A stretch of DNA of 64,000 bases from NCBI GenBank assembly GCA_021810805.1, contig JAJZHW010000004.1, positions 1 through 64,000 on the forward strand, written 5' to 3'. This document shows, in pieces, positions 16,352-24,073 of the stretch. The translations under genes were made by a program, and so were the position numbers. The first letter of the stretch is position 1; the number at the start of each line of letters is the position of its first letter. Below the pieces are notes generated by a model that worked only from the letters and a program-made list of their open reading frames with translations, was not told where the DNA came from and ran no database searches. This stretch comes from Nitrospirota bacterium (GTDB lineage: Bacteria; Nitrospirota; Leptospirillia; Leptospirillales; Leptospirillaceae).

Positions 16352-17095
16352 TCATGGCCTTTTCGAAGGTTTTTGGGAAATCCCGGCAAGAAGGGAAAGT
16401 GTGGCCTCCCGAGGATCCGGTGCGGCAAGAATAGGGCGTCCGACCACAAGCAGGTCGGATCCTTCCGACAGGGCCTCTTGGGGGGAGCGGGCATTCACCT
16501 GGTCGTCACCGGCTCCGGTTGGCCCTGTGGGCCGGATCCCTGGGGTCACAAGGAAAGGCTCTTCTCCCCAGAGCTGCCGCGCCCGAGACAGCTCCCCCGG
16601 AGACATGACAAGGCCGTCCGCTCCCGATTGAAGGGCGACCGATCCCAGACGGGTCACCCCTTCTTCCCGGCTTTTGTACCCCATCGCTTTTACCTCATCC
16701 TCCGTCAGGTGCGTTAACAGAGTAACCGCAATCAGGGCGGCGGGGTCCGGACCCGATCGATCCAAAGAGCGTCGGGCGGCCGCGACCATCGCGGCACCCC
16801 CCTGGGCGTGGATCGTCACCATGCGGATGGCTGGAGAGGGGAGCCGGGAAAGTGTCTCCAGGAGGGTATTGGGAATATCGTGCCATTTGAGGTCAAGAAA
16901 GACCGGGAGGCCCAGACTCTCAGAAATCTGAAGAAAATCCTGCCCCCAAGAGAGAAAGGGAACCGGTCCGCACTTGACCATTCCAAACAGGGGTCCTATA
17001 TCCTTAAGCACAGAGATTCCCTGATTTTTATCCGTTAGATCGAGGGCAAGACACAGGGGATTCTTCAACCCTAACCGTTTTCGTACTCCGCTCAT
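16352..17095 (-). CDS. pyrF: orotidine 5'-phosphate decarboxylase
   Basis: PyrF makes UMP from OMP. The 247-residue protein has the N-terminal LALDLTDKNQG, the catalytic signature FLDLKWHDIPNT (DxKxxD, about 70-80), and the phosphate-binding PGIRPTG near 189. The family is normally 230-250 residues. The start overlaps the prmA stop by 4 bp. The C-terminal tail is a little polar beyond the last helix. Confidence 0.94.
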   Translation of the reverse strand: MSGVRKRLGLKNPLCLALDLTDKNQGISVLKDIGPLFGMVKCGPVPFLSWGQDFLQISESLGLPVFLDLKWHDIPNTLLETLSRLPSPAIRMVTIHAQGGAAMVAAARRSLDRSGPDPAALIAVTLLTHLTEDEVKAMGYKSREEGVTRLGSVALQSGADGLVMSPGELSRARQLWGEEPFLVTPGIRPTGPTGAGDDQVNARSPQEALSEGSDLLVVGRPILAAPDPREATLSLLAGISQKPSKRP

Positions 17096-17982
17096 AACAA
17101 GCGTCCCGCCACTTTGTCGATGACGAAGGTATCATAGCGCTCCCCTGCGACCTCCCGAACGGCTCCGCCCAGTCCCGAAAGAACCCTCTTCACCTCTGTC
17201 GACTCCTCTTTGGAAACTCCCGAACAGATCATCCGTCCTTGCGGTAGGAGGCGGGCATAGAGAAGGGGAGCAAACGTGCAAAGAACCCCTCCCGTGACAT
17301 TGGCCAGGATCATCCCGAAGTCTCTGAAGGCTGTTTGCGGCAGCGGCTCTTCTAGGGAAAGGGAGACCTCGGCTCGGTTCTCCATGCCATTATCAGCAAG
17401 GTTCTGACGGGTGGCCTCGACGGCATAGGGATCATTGTCGATGGCAAAAAGAGTGGCCTTCTTCATCAATTGGAGGGCCGCCACTCCGAGAATGCCCGTT
17501 CCGGATCCGAAGTCAAGAATGAATAGTGAGGGGTCGCCCCATGTTTCTGCCGTTTCCACAATGAGTTCAAGACAGGCATAGGTGGTTTCATGGAGACCGG
17601 TGCCAAAGGCCATCTGAGGGTCAACACGAATGCGTTCGGGAAAAGACGGGTCATGGTGATCTTCCCAAGAGGGGGTCACAAGAAGGGTTGTTCCCACGGA
17701 AAAACTCTTGAATCCCTGATCCTTCCATATTTCCTGCCAATCTTCCTGTCGGGCCTCATCGGTCGTGATTTCCCCTGCGCCGAGAGAGGCGAGGGCTGAC
17801 TCCATGAGAAGCCATTCCGATGAGGTGGGGTTCGGGGGAATGAAAACGAGCCGACAAGGCTCACCTTCTTCGATGAGAACGGCAGAGGAGACATGGCCAT
17901 TTAACCAGGAAAGAATGCCCTCCATATCCTCCGATGAGCAGGTGAGGGAGGCAAAGGTATAAGAGGGGGGAGAAGGGGGCAA
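17092..17982 (-). CDS. prmA: ribosomal protein L11 methyltransferase PrmA
   Basis: PrmA trimethylates lysines and the N-terminus of uL11. The 296 residues show an N-terminal L11-binding region, then RVDPQMAFGTGLHETT, the SAM loop ILDFGSGTGILGVAAL (about 144-159), and ILANVTGG, which holds the catalytic-site motif. The start is TTG with GGAG five bases upstream, directly after the thioredoxin gene. Overlap with pyrF suggests one transcript. Confidence 0.91.
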   Translation of the reverse strand: MPPSPPSYTFASLTCSSEDMEGILSWLNGHVSSAVLIEEGEPCRLVFIPPNPTSSEWLLMESALASLGAGEITTDEARQEDWQEIWKDQGFKSFSVGTTLLVTPSWEDHHDPSFPERIRVDPQMAFGTGLHETTYACLELIVETAETWGDPSLFILDFGSGTGILGVAALQLMKKATLFAIDNDPYAVEATRQNLADNGMENRAEVSLSLEEPLPQTAFRDFGMILANVTGGVLCTFAPLLYARLLPQGRMICSGVSKEESTEVKRVLSGLGGAVREVAGERYDTFVIDKVAGRLL

Positions 17983-17991
17983 TGGCGCTCC

Positions 17992-19050
17992 TCAGGGGTT
18001 AAATGTCAGGGTATAGAGAGAGGTTCCCGGTGTCTCAAAGATGAGGTCGAGGCGATGGGCACCATAAGTCTGGTGGGAGACAATGGAATACATACGGGAC
18101 CGTTTCACCTGAAGGACGGACTGAGACTGGGGAGTGATGGTGGTATCGGTTCCCGCCTCATTCATGTTCAGGGGATGCCCATCGACTAGGACGATGACCG
18201 TTCCCGCCACCTGGTGTCGCGGTCTCCTCATCACGGCATTCACACCGCGGCCCTGGTAGTAGACGGTAAGAGAAGGAGGTGTCCCCTGAATTAATTTTCC
18301 CGAAAAAACATGATCCGGAGTCGATGACCAATTTCCTTTTAAAATAATTGAGTTGTTAATTACTGAGTGGCCTATGTAATCGTGATCATCCAGATGAAAT
18401 CCCGAAGGATTTCCCAAATGTCCGCGATCGGTTCCCGCATAGAGTTCCGGGGTGAGGTCGGGTGAGAAGGAGGTGGAGTCGGGATTTTCGGTGGAGGGCG
18501 AGGGGAGATGAAGAGCCGCTACAATACTGTTTTCAAGCTCATCGTATCCTCCCTCGCCAATGGAATGGTAGAGAAGGGTTCCCGTGGGCGAATAGAGGTA
18601 GTCCGATGGCCAGTAATGATTTTTAAAACGATCCCAGAGACGACGATCCTTATCGAGAACAACAGGAAAATCGATATGGTATTGGGCGATCGCCCTCGCC
18701 ACCCGTTCAGGACGCGCGGCAAAGTCAAATTCGGGAGAGTGAATCCCGATGATGATCAACCCTTTATCCTTGTATTTTTGGTAAATCGCATTAAGGTGGG
18801 GAAAGGTTCTTATGCAATTGATGCAGGTATAGTCCCAAAAGTCGTAGAGCACGACCTTCCCTGTGAGTGAGGGAGGGGATGTTAGCCCATGGCCATCGAC
18901 CCACCCACCGTTGCCTTCGAGCGTGATAGTGGCGGAAAGGGAAGGGGACGCGTGGAAAATGAGCAGAAAGAGCCCGGTGAAGAGGGCGAGAAAACGGCCT
19001 AGAGGAGAATTCTTGCGGGAAGCAGTGATTCTAGTCTGATTCATGGGCAA
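17992..19050 (-). CDS. exported thioredoxin-like protein with DipZ-type C-terminal domain
   Basis: The 352-residue protein begins with a signal peptide (FLALFTGLFLLIFHASPSLSA). A redoxin domain follows, with YDFWDYTCINCIRTFPHLNA: the active site is CINC and the context is that of the DipZ/TlpA group. After about residue 190 comes a beta-rich domain like the C-terminus of DipZ, with HSVINNSIILKGNWSS and YTLTFNP. The membrane DsbD-like half of full DipZ is absent, so the electron donor must be encoded elsewhere. It probably acts on periplasmic disulfides or cytochrome c maturation; the exact role is unknown. Confidence 0.82.
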   Translation of the reverse strand: MPMNQTRITASRKNSPLGRFLALFTGLFLLIFHASPSLSATITLEGNGGWVDGHGLTSPPSLTGKVVLYDFWDYTCINCIRTFPHLNAIYQKYKDKGLIIIGIHSPEFDFAARPERVARAIAQYHIDFPVVLDKDRRLWDRFKNHYWPSDYLYSPTGTLLYHSIGEGGYDELENSIVAALHLPSPSTENPDSTSFSPDLTPELYAGTDRGHLGNPSGFHLDDHDYIGHSVINNSIILKGNWSSTPDHVFSGKLIQGTPPSLTVYYQGRGVNAVMRRPRHQVAGTVIVLVDGHPLNMNEAGTDTTITPQSQSVLQVKRSRMYSIVSHQTYGAHRLDLIFETPGTSLYTLTFNP

Positions 19051-19082
19051 AGACTCCCGGCACGAGTTTTCTAAAGGGGGCT

Positions 19083-19117
19083 AAAAAACAAAAGGAAGGC
19101 CCGAAGGCCCTCCTTTT
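19083..19117 (-). terminator. intrinsic terminator of OFOR operon 1
   Basis: On the minus strand AAAAGGAGGGCC, loop TTCG, and GGCCTTCCTTTT form a 12-bp stem with one mismatch, followed by G and six T residues. It lies 29 bp past the stop of the ferredoxin-like delta gene and 33 bp before the thioredoxin start, separating the two units. Confidence 0.85.
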
Positions 19118-19145
19118 GGTGAATCGATCATATTCTAAATGACGG

Positions 19146-19430
19146 TCAGGGATGCTTTCCTGTCCATGATTCCGGCCGAAAGCCTTCTTTGGAAAGCTCA
19201 AAGGTGTCCTTCAGATCGGTAATCATGATCATCTTGATGGCATGGTGCTTGGCAAGATCATCACAGATTCCAACGCAGATCTCGCACCCCTTGCAGCGAT
19301 CGACGGCGACAAAGGCCGTCTTGGCGGCATTGTCGTAAAGGATCGTGTTCGCTTCGGGACAATACTGGGTACAGAGACGACAGGCTGTTTCGCTACAGAT
19401 GGCTTGATCGATATGCGCAACAAGATACAA
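19146..19430 (-). CDS. 2-oxoacid:ferredoxin oxidoreductase delta subunit 1 (2x[4Fe-4S] ferredoxin-like)
   Basis: The 94-residue protein has two cysteine sets: ICSETACRLCTQYCPE (spacing 4-2-3) and RCKGCEICVGIC (2-2-3). They should bind two [4Fe-4S] clusters that pass electrons between the catalytic subunits and free ferredoxin. The wider first gap is unusual for a bacterial ferredoxin, but its paralogue in operon 2 also has a wide gap (5-2-3). The start is TTG at 19428-19430, supported by AAGGAG seven bases upstream. It is the last gene of the operon, before a terminator. Confidence 0.85.
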   Translation of the reverse strand: MYLVAHIDQAICSETACRLCTQYCPEANTILYDNAAKTAFVAVDRCKGCEICVGICDDLAKHHAIKMIMITDLKDTFELSKEGFRPESWTGKHP

Positions 19431-19451
19431 GGGATTTCTCCTTTAGTTAGA

Positions 19452-20147
19452 TCAGACGGAGGCCTTTTCGGTCTTTGCGGCCCAGCCGTGATCCTGGGCA
19501 TATTGGTAGGCGGCGGAAATAACAGCCATGTTGCTCTTAAGGAGCTGCTCTTTCTTGGCGAACTTTTTCTCGATGACGTTATCCAGGGCGGCCGTTCCTC
19601 CAGACACGACAAATCCCTTTCCAAGGAAACGTTCCCGCACCGACTGTTCCAGTGATTCCATCGAGGGGATGCCCAGGATGGAGGCAATGGCTCCAACCAT
19701 GGCCATGTTCGTCGCCAAATCGGTTCCACCGACCTCCCGCGCCATCGTGGTGGCCGGAAGGTAGTGAATTCTGGCCTGACGCTCTTCAAGCTCTCGAACT
19801 TCATCGGGCTGCAGGGGAATCGGGGTATCCGAGTTGATGAGCACCACACCGTTCTGCTTGAGTCCGGAATAGAACGGCATCGTGTAGGATTTTCCATGGG
19901 TGATCACCTGAGGATGGAATATCATGATGACGTTGGGATAGATGATCTCGCCGATTTCGTAAATCTTGTCGATGGCAATGCGGACATAGGATTCAACCGG
20001 AGCCATGCGCTTCTCGGAGCCGAAAAAGGGAACCAGGGTGCTTTCTCCGCCGTTGATGACCATCCCGTTGCTCAGGATGTGAGAGGCGGTCACGACTCCC
20101 TGACCGCCGATACCGGCCATACGGATGTTGTAACGCTTGAGTTGCAT
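19452..20147 (-). CDS. 2-oxoacid:ferredoxin oxidoreductase gamma subunit 1
   Basis: The 231 residues match the gamma family (PorG/KorC), with NIRMAGIGGQGVVTASHILS at the N-terminus and FFGSEKRMAPVESYVRI near residue 42. A GTDLATNMAMVGAIASILG segment lies in the last third. Gamma subunits help bind CoA and stabilise the alpha-beta core. The start ATG has GGAG eight bases upstream. The paralogue at 60539 keeps the same motifs. Confidence 0.9.
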   Translation of the reverse strand: MQLKRYNIRMAGIGGQGVVTASHILSNGMVINGGESTLVPFFGSEKRMAPVESYVRIAIDKIYEIGEIIYPNVIMIFHPQVITHGKSYTMPFYSGLKQNGVVLINSDTPIPLQPDEVRELEERQARIHYLPATTMAREVGGTDLATNMAMVGAIASILGIPSMESLEQSVRERFLGKGFVVSGGTAALDNVIEKKFAKKEQLLKSNMAVISAAYQYAQDHGWAAKTEKASV

Positions 20148-20203
20148 GGTGAATTCTCCTTCAATTGGGGGAGGGGATCGTTATACGCTCCCCTCCCGGG
20201 TCC

Positions 20204-21073
20204 TTACTCCTGCTTCTTGGCTTTCTTGGAGGTGTCGATGGACTCGAGATAGGCTTTGGCCTCATCGGAGATGATCTCCATGAAACCGTAACGCTTCGAT
20301 TCGATATCCCGGGCGTCGTCAAGAACCTTAGGCGTGGGAATCGCGTATTCGATGTTGCAGGATGTGTAGGCCTGAATAAAGGTGGGGCCGACCTCTCGAG
20401 CGATCATCACAGCTTTTCGAATGACTGAGGCGACACGGGTGGGGTTGGTGGGTGTAAGACGGGCAATGTAGGCCACCCCAGAGGTCTGGGCCAGTCCAAT
20501 CATATCCATCTTGTCAAAGAGCTTTCCTTTGGGGGCCATCTTTAGGAGGGCTCCGCGTTCGGTCATTCCGCTCTCCTGCCCTCCGGTGTTTCCGTAGACC
20601 TCGTTGTCCAGCATGATCGTCGTGAAGCGCTCCTTGCGGAACCAGGAGTGCATGACCGCGCTGAATCCAATGTCGGCCAGTCCGCCATCGCCGGCCATCA
20701 CAACCACGTCTTTGGCCTGATCCTTGAAGCGAACTTCAAGACCCCGTTTGAGACCGGAGGCAACGGCATTCGTATCGCCATAGTTACCATAGATGAAGGG
20801 GATGGAGGTCTGCGTCAAGGCGAGACGCCCGCAGCCGGCCGTTCCGATCAGGATCGTATGTTCGGGGTTGGGGAGACCCACCATGGTCAGACGGATAAAA
20901 AGGGTCATGGCGCATCCGGCACACATGGGATGCTCTTCAAGAACCTCCTTGAAGGAGCCCATCTCGGAGACCTTTTTCTGCTTGCCGTAGGGGCCGCGCT
21001 CGACCAGGTCGACGTATTCCTTGGTCATGTACTTCTCCCAGCCGGGAGTAATCGTCATATTCTTAAAGCTCAT
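20204..21073 (-). CDS. 2-oxoacid:ferredoxin oxidoreductase beta subunit 1
   Basis: The beta subunit carries thiamine diphosphate and a [4Fe-4S] cluster. Seen here are HPMCAGCAM and GTAGCG (cluster cysteines), GDGGLADIGF (TPP motif start), LDNEVYGNTGGQES (TPP motif end) and YTSCNIEY. I chose the ATG eight codons inside the ORF-track start because GGAG lies seven bases before it, giving 289 residues. The substrate, pyruvate or 2-oxoglutarate, cannot be decided by eye. An 82-bp gap separates it from alpha. Confidence 0.9.
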   Translation of the reverse strand: MSFKNMTITPGWEKYMTKEYVDLVERGPYGKQKKVSEMGSFKEVLEEHPMCAGCAMTLFIRLTMVGLPNPEHTILIGTAGCGRLALTQTSIPFIYGNYGDTNAVASGLKRGLEVRFKDQAKDVVVMAGDGGLADIGFSAVMHSWFRKERFTTIMLDNEVYGNTGGQESGMTERGALLKMAPKGKLFDKMDMIGLAQTSGVAYIARLTPTNPTRVASVIRKAVMIAREVGPTFIQAYTSCNIEYAIPTPKVLDDARDIESKRYGFMEIISDEAKAYLESIDTSKKAKKQE

Positions 21074-21155
21074 CGGTCTGCTCCATATTGTTCGCATGTC
21101 CCCTAAGGGACAACATTGACGGATTGGTTGGTCGTTGCAGTTTCTTTAAGATTCC

Positions 21156-22400
21156 CTAGAACACAAATTTCTTGTGGGGGAAGATGGTCTGAAGGATCAT
21201 CTCCGTCGGCATGGACATGCCGCCGTACACCCGAGGACCGGGAACGATCTCTGCCTTGGAATATCCGTACAGAGCGGTCACGATTTCCCGGTGAAGCCAT
21301 CCCATGTAATTGAACTCGGGGACGATGATCCTCTTCGCGTGCTTGCAGGCCTCGCGAAGTTCCGGCGTGGGGAAGGGGCGAAGGGAGCGGACCTTGATGA
21401 GTCCGATCTTGGTATGATGCTCCTCTTCCGCCTGACGGACGGCCTCTCTCGACTGGGAGACGGCGCTTCCGGAAGCGATCAGCATGATTTCAGCGTCTGG
21501 GTTGACGACTTCAATGAGTCCGCCCATGTATTTGTTGATATAGCGACGGGAGCGCTCATTGGCGGCCCAGACCTCCTGTTGCCACGAGGCATGCACCTGA
21601 TAGCTGATGAAGTTGCTCTTCTGGATCGGTGCGTCACGGGAGAGACGGGCCGGCGGATTCTCGTTATCCATGGCGGGAACCGCTTCAGCATAGGGATCTC
21701 TCGGAGGAAGCTTGATGTCTTTGGAGGGCATGCTGACATAGCCTCGAGCGTGGGTCACAAAGAAACCATCCACAGCGACGGCCACAGGTAAGGTGATCTC
21801 GGGGCGCTCGGAGATGATGAAGGCCTTCATTGTGTAGTCAAAGAAGTCCTGCTGGTTTTCCCCATGGAAGAGAATCAAGCCGGAGTTCAGGAGGTAGGCA
21901 AGTTCCACATTGTCAGGCTGAATGGCGAGGGGGGCATTCACCACACGGCACATGATCAGAAGAACGGCGGGAATACGTCCTCCCGGCCAGGAGGCAATCA
22001 CTTCCATGCCTCTCATGAGGCCGGGGCCGGCGGTGGCCGTCATCGAGCGGGCGCCTGCCCGGGATGAGCCGGCAATTGCCGACATCACGCCAATTTCTTC
22101 CTCTCCGCGGAAGTATTCCTTGACATATCCTTCTGCCCAAAGTGAACCAACCTGCTGCATGGTCTCACTCTGGGGAGTGATTGGGTAGGAGATGGCGACG
22201 TCGACATTGGAGCGGCGAATGGCCTCCTTGGCGGCTTCGGATCCCGTAATGAAAGCCCTTTCCCGAGGGGCCTCGAAGAACATGTACTCAGGGGTCACGA
22301 TCTTTTGGCGATCTCCTGCGGAGAGCTCGCTCTCAGTCGTTCCCTTGATCTCGGGGGCTTTCCCTGCCTGGACGTCCTTGACTCCTGCCGAATCAGACAT
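21156..22400 (-). CDS. 2-oxoacid:ferredoxin oxidoreductase alpha subunit 1
   Basis: The 414-residue alpha subunit has the pyrimidine-binding domain start ISYPITPQSETMQQVG near residue 68, GARSMTATAGPGLMRGMEV, and a C-terminal domain with GSAVSQSREAV and GLIKVRSLRPFP. With beta it cleaves or forms the 2-oxoacid carboxyl bond using CoA and ferredoxin. About 55 residues precede the conserved domain, longer than in operon 2. AGGAGT precedes the ATG. It opens an operon alpha-beta-gamma-delta, the same order as operon 2. Confidence 0.91.
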   Translation of the reverse strand: MSDSAGVKDVQAGKAPEIKGTTESELSAGDRQKIVTPEYMFFEAPRERAFITGSEAAKEAIRRSNVDVAISYPITPQSETMQQVGSLWAEGYVKEYFRGEEEIGVMSAIAGSSRAGARSMTATAGPGLMRGMEVIASWPGGRIPAVLLIMCRVVNAPLAIQPDNVELAYLLNSGLILFHGENQQDFFDYTMKAFIISERPEITLPVAVAVDGFFVTHARGYVSMPSKDIKLPPRDPYAEAVPAMDNENPPARLSRDAPIQKSNFISYQVHASWQQEVWAANERSRRYINKYMGGLIEVVNPDAEIMLIASGSAVSQSREAVRQAEEEHHTKIGLIKVRSLRPFPTPELREACKHAKRIIVPEFNYMGWLHREIVTALYGYSKAEIVPGPRVYGGMSMPTEMILQTIFPHKKFVF

Positions 22401-22826
22401 TCATGACTCCTTAATATGGAAGATGGTCAGTGAAGAAAGAAGAAAAACGCGAAAGCTGGATTGGACCGGGCCAGGATTCCAAATCAAGGGCTCAAACGAG
22501 CCTCGAGATTGAAAAGATGGCGAGTCGGGAAGGAAGTTGAGATGGCCGGAATGGCCTCTCCTTCAGCTTCTCAATTGGGCGCATCGTTGAACCTCAGGAA
22601 TGGAGACTTCCTTTCCGGGTGTCACCATATGCGTGCCAAATCTTCAATCAGCCTGCGACAACGACATTATCCAGCGTTCAAATACACTATCACCAGTGCT
22701 CAAATCAAGTCAAACTCTTGCAAGAATCACTAGGAAATATTGGAAGGGAGAAAAGATGACGTATTTGATTATCCTTCATGAATCTGAGCTTTTGTTATAG
22801 CCAAAAAAAACTCATGGCTATGATCC
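22401..22826 (-). other. intergenic leader of OFOR operon 1
   Basis: This 426-bp stretch has no convincing gene. It holds the promoter listed separately, a leader of about 277 nt, and at its far end the inverted repeat ATAGCCA/TGGCTAT (11-bp loop containing the A-run) just past the stop of the unknown gene at 22827. The leader has small hairpins such as GGCC-ATTCC-GGCC but nothing as dense as the operon 2 leader. Confidence 0.5.
22684..22713 (-). promoter_or_regulatory. promoter of OFOR operon 1
   Basis: Minus strand TTGACT, an 18-bp spacer starting TGATTTGAG, then TAGTGT. The -35 and the first two spacer bases (TTGACTTG) are identical to those of the operon 2 promoter, with the same 18-bp spacing. 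The -10 is weaker than in operon 2. Transcription would start about 277 nt before the alpha start codon. Confidence 0.5.
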
Positions 22827-23426
22827 CTACTCCGCGTGTTCGTCGAGCCCCGCGGCCAGATCGTGACGAAATTCTTCCGGGATATGAAGGGCCTTTGTCT
22901 CATCCCATTTCCAGTCAGGGCGTTTTTCAGGATACTTCACAAGGTTTTGTGCATGGGCAATTCCATCGGGAGTTGCACCCCATGGTGTAAAGCCCGAAGT
23001 GGAGAGCAGGGAAGAGATCGCACGGGTCAGGCTGTGAAAGGGGGCATGATCTCTTACATCGATATGGATATGGCCGGTCGGAGGGAGGGCATGGTCATCA
23101 AAGAGGAGAACTCGACCGTAGGAGCCTTGAATGGTGTCGAGATGCTTCAGGATCAGCTCCAGCCGAGACTTTGGAATCCCGACAAGCAGGGTCACACCTG
23201 AAGAAAAGGTGAGAGTGTCTGCCGGCTTAAAGTCTGAAACATGTGCCGTGTCCAGAGAGGGAATCTTTTCTTCGAGGAATCGAAGGAGGTCTCGGCGTTC
23301 CTTATCAGTGTCATTCCATCCCCAGCGGGTTGATGACCCGATCATGAGAACCGGTCTTTCGGATGTCAGGATGAGATGGGCCAGGGAATGCACATCATGG
23401 GAGGTCTCGTTTTTAGGTGCCATCAT
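22827..23426 (-). CDS. uncharacterised protein downstream of the Hyf-like cluster
   Basis: A 199-residue soluble protein I do not recognise. It has an alpha/beta look, with hydrophobic strands followed by small residues (PVLMIGSSTRWGW, VTLLVGIPKSR, GRVLLFDDHALPPTGHIHID) and no cysteines or membrane segments. The C-terminus is acidic and rich in tryptophan and proline. It follows the hyfI-like gene on the same strand after 105 bp and precedes OFOR operon 1. It could be an assembly or accessory factor for either, but nothing in the sequence proves this. Two adjacent ATGs make the start uncertain by one codon. Confidence 0.7.
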   Translation of the reverse strand: MMAPKNETSHDVHSLAHLILTSERPVLMIGSSTRWGWNDTDKERRDLLRFLEEKIPSLDTAHVSDFKPADTLTFSSGVTLLVGIPKSRLELILKHLDTIQGSYGRVLLFDDHALPPTGHIHIDVRDHAPFHSLTRAISSLLSTSGFTPWGATPDGIAHAQNLVKYPEKRPDWKWDETKALHIPEEFRHDLAAGLDEHAE

Positions 23427-23531
23427 CGTCTCTTGGATATAGTGTGGTTGGTCAAGACCAGATCAATAATGCGAGAAGCCGTGAGGTCAAAGATACCCCG
23501 GAATGGGTCTGGGAGAATGTTCCCTTAGGAT

Positions 23532-24065
23532 CTATGGTAAGGGGCTCCGGATCTCCAAATCAAGGACAGGTGAATCGGAATGTGTCTTGGCAGGAGAAAA
23601 GCTCCGACGGATAGCGTCGGCAATCTCTTCCGGTCGGGGAGGGCAACCGGGAACGGTGAGGTTGGGAGACATATCCTCTGTCACTCCATTATGGATGGCA
23701 TAGCTTCCCCGAAAGACGCCCCCATTGATGGCGCAGTCACCCACTGCAAGGAGCCGCTTGGGAGAGGGCATGGCCTGGTATGTCTTTTCGAGGGCCTCTT
23801 TCATATGGCAAGAGAGGGGACCTGTAACCAGAAGAATATCCGCATGGCGGGGGGAGGCCACAAAGGAAAAGCCCTGACTCGACAGGGAGTGGACAGGGTT
23901 TTCCAAAGCCCAGAGTTCCAACTCGCACCCATTGCAGGAGCCGGAATCGAGATGACGGATGGAGGCGCTGCGGCTGTACTCACAGGGGGAGGTCCGCTCT
24001 GGTTTGTGCATGCGGGACTCTGTCAGATTTCCCGATTTCAAGATTTTCCAAAGTAGCTTCCACAT
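23532..24065 (-). CDS. HyfI/NuoB-like [4Fe-4S] subunit of the Hyf-type complex
   Basis: The 177-residue protein belongs to the NuoB / hydrogenase-3/4 small subunit family. The four ligands of an N2-type [4Fe-4S] cluster are in place: C44 and C47 in SGSCNGCELE, C111 in AVGDCAINGG, and C141 in VPGCPPRPEE. GPLSCHMKEALE also fits. The N-terminus has a short amphipathic stretch before residue 30. GGAGG precedes the ATG. It should hand electrons to or from the large subunit at the membrane interface. Upstream hyfG ends 8 bp away. Confidence 0.9.
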   Translation of the reverse strand: MWKLLWKILKSGNLTESRMHKPERTSPCEYSRSASIRHLDSGSCNGCELELWALENPVHSLSSQGFSFVASPRHADILLVTGPLSCHMKEALEKTYQAMPSPKRLLAVGDCAINGGVFRGSYAIHNGVTEDMSPNLTVPGCPPRPEEIADAIRRSFSPAKTHSDSPVLDLEIRSPLP

Positions 24066-24073
24066 GGTGCCTC

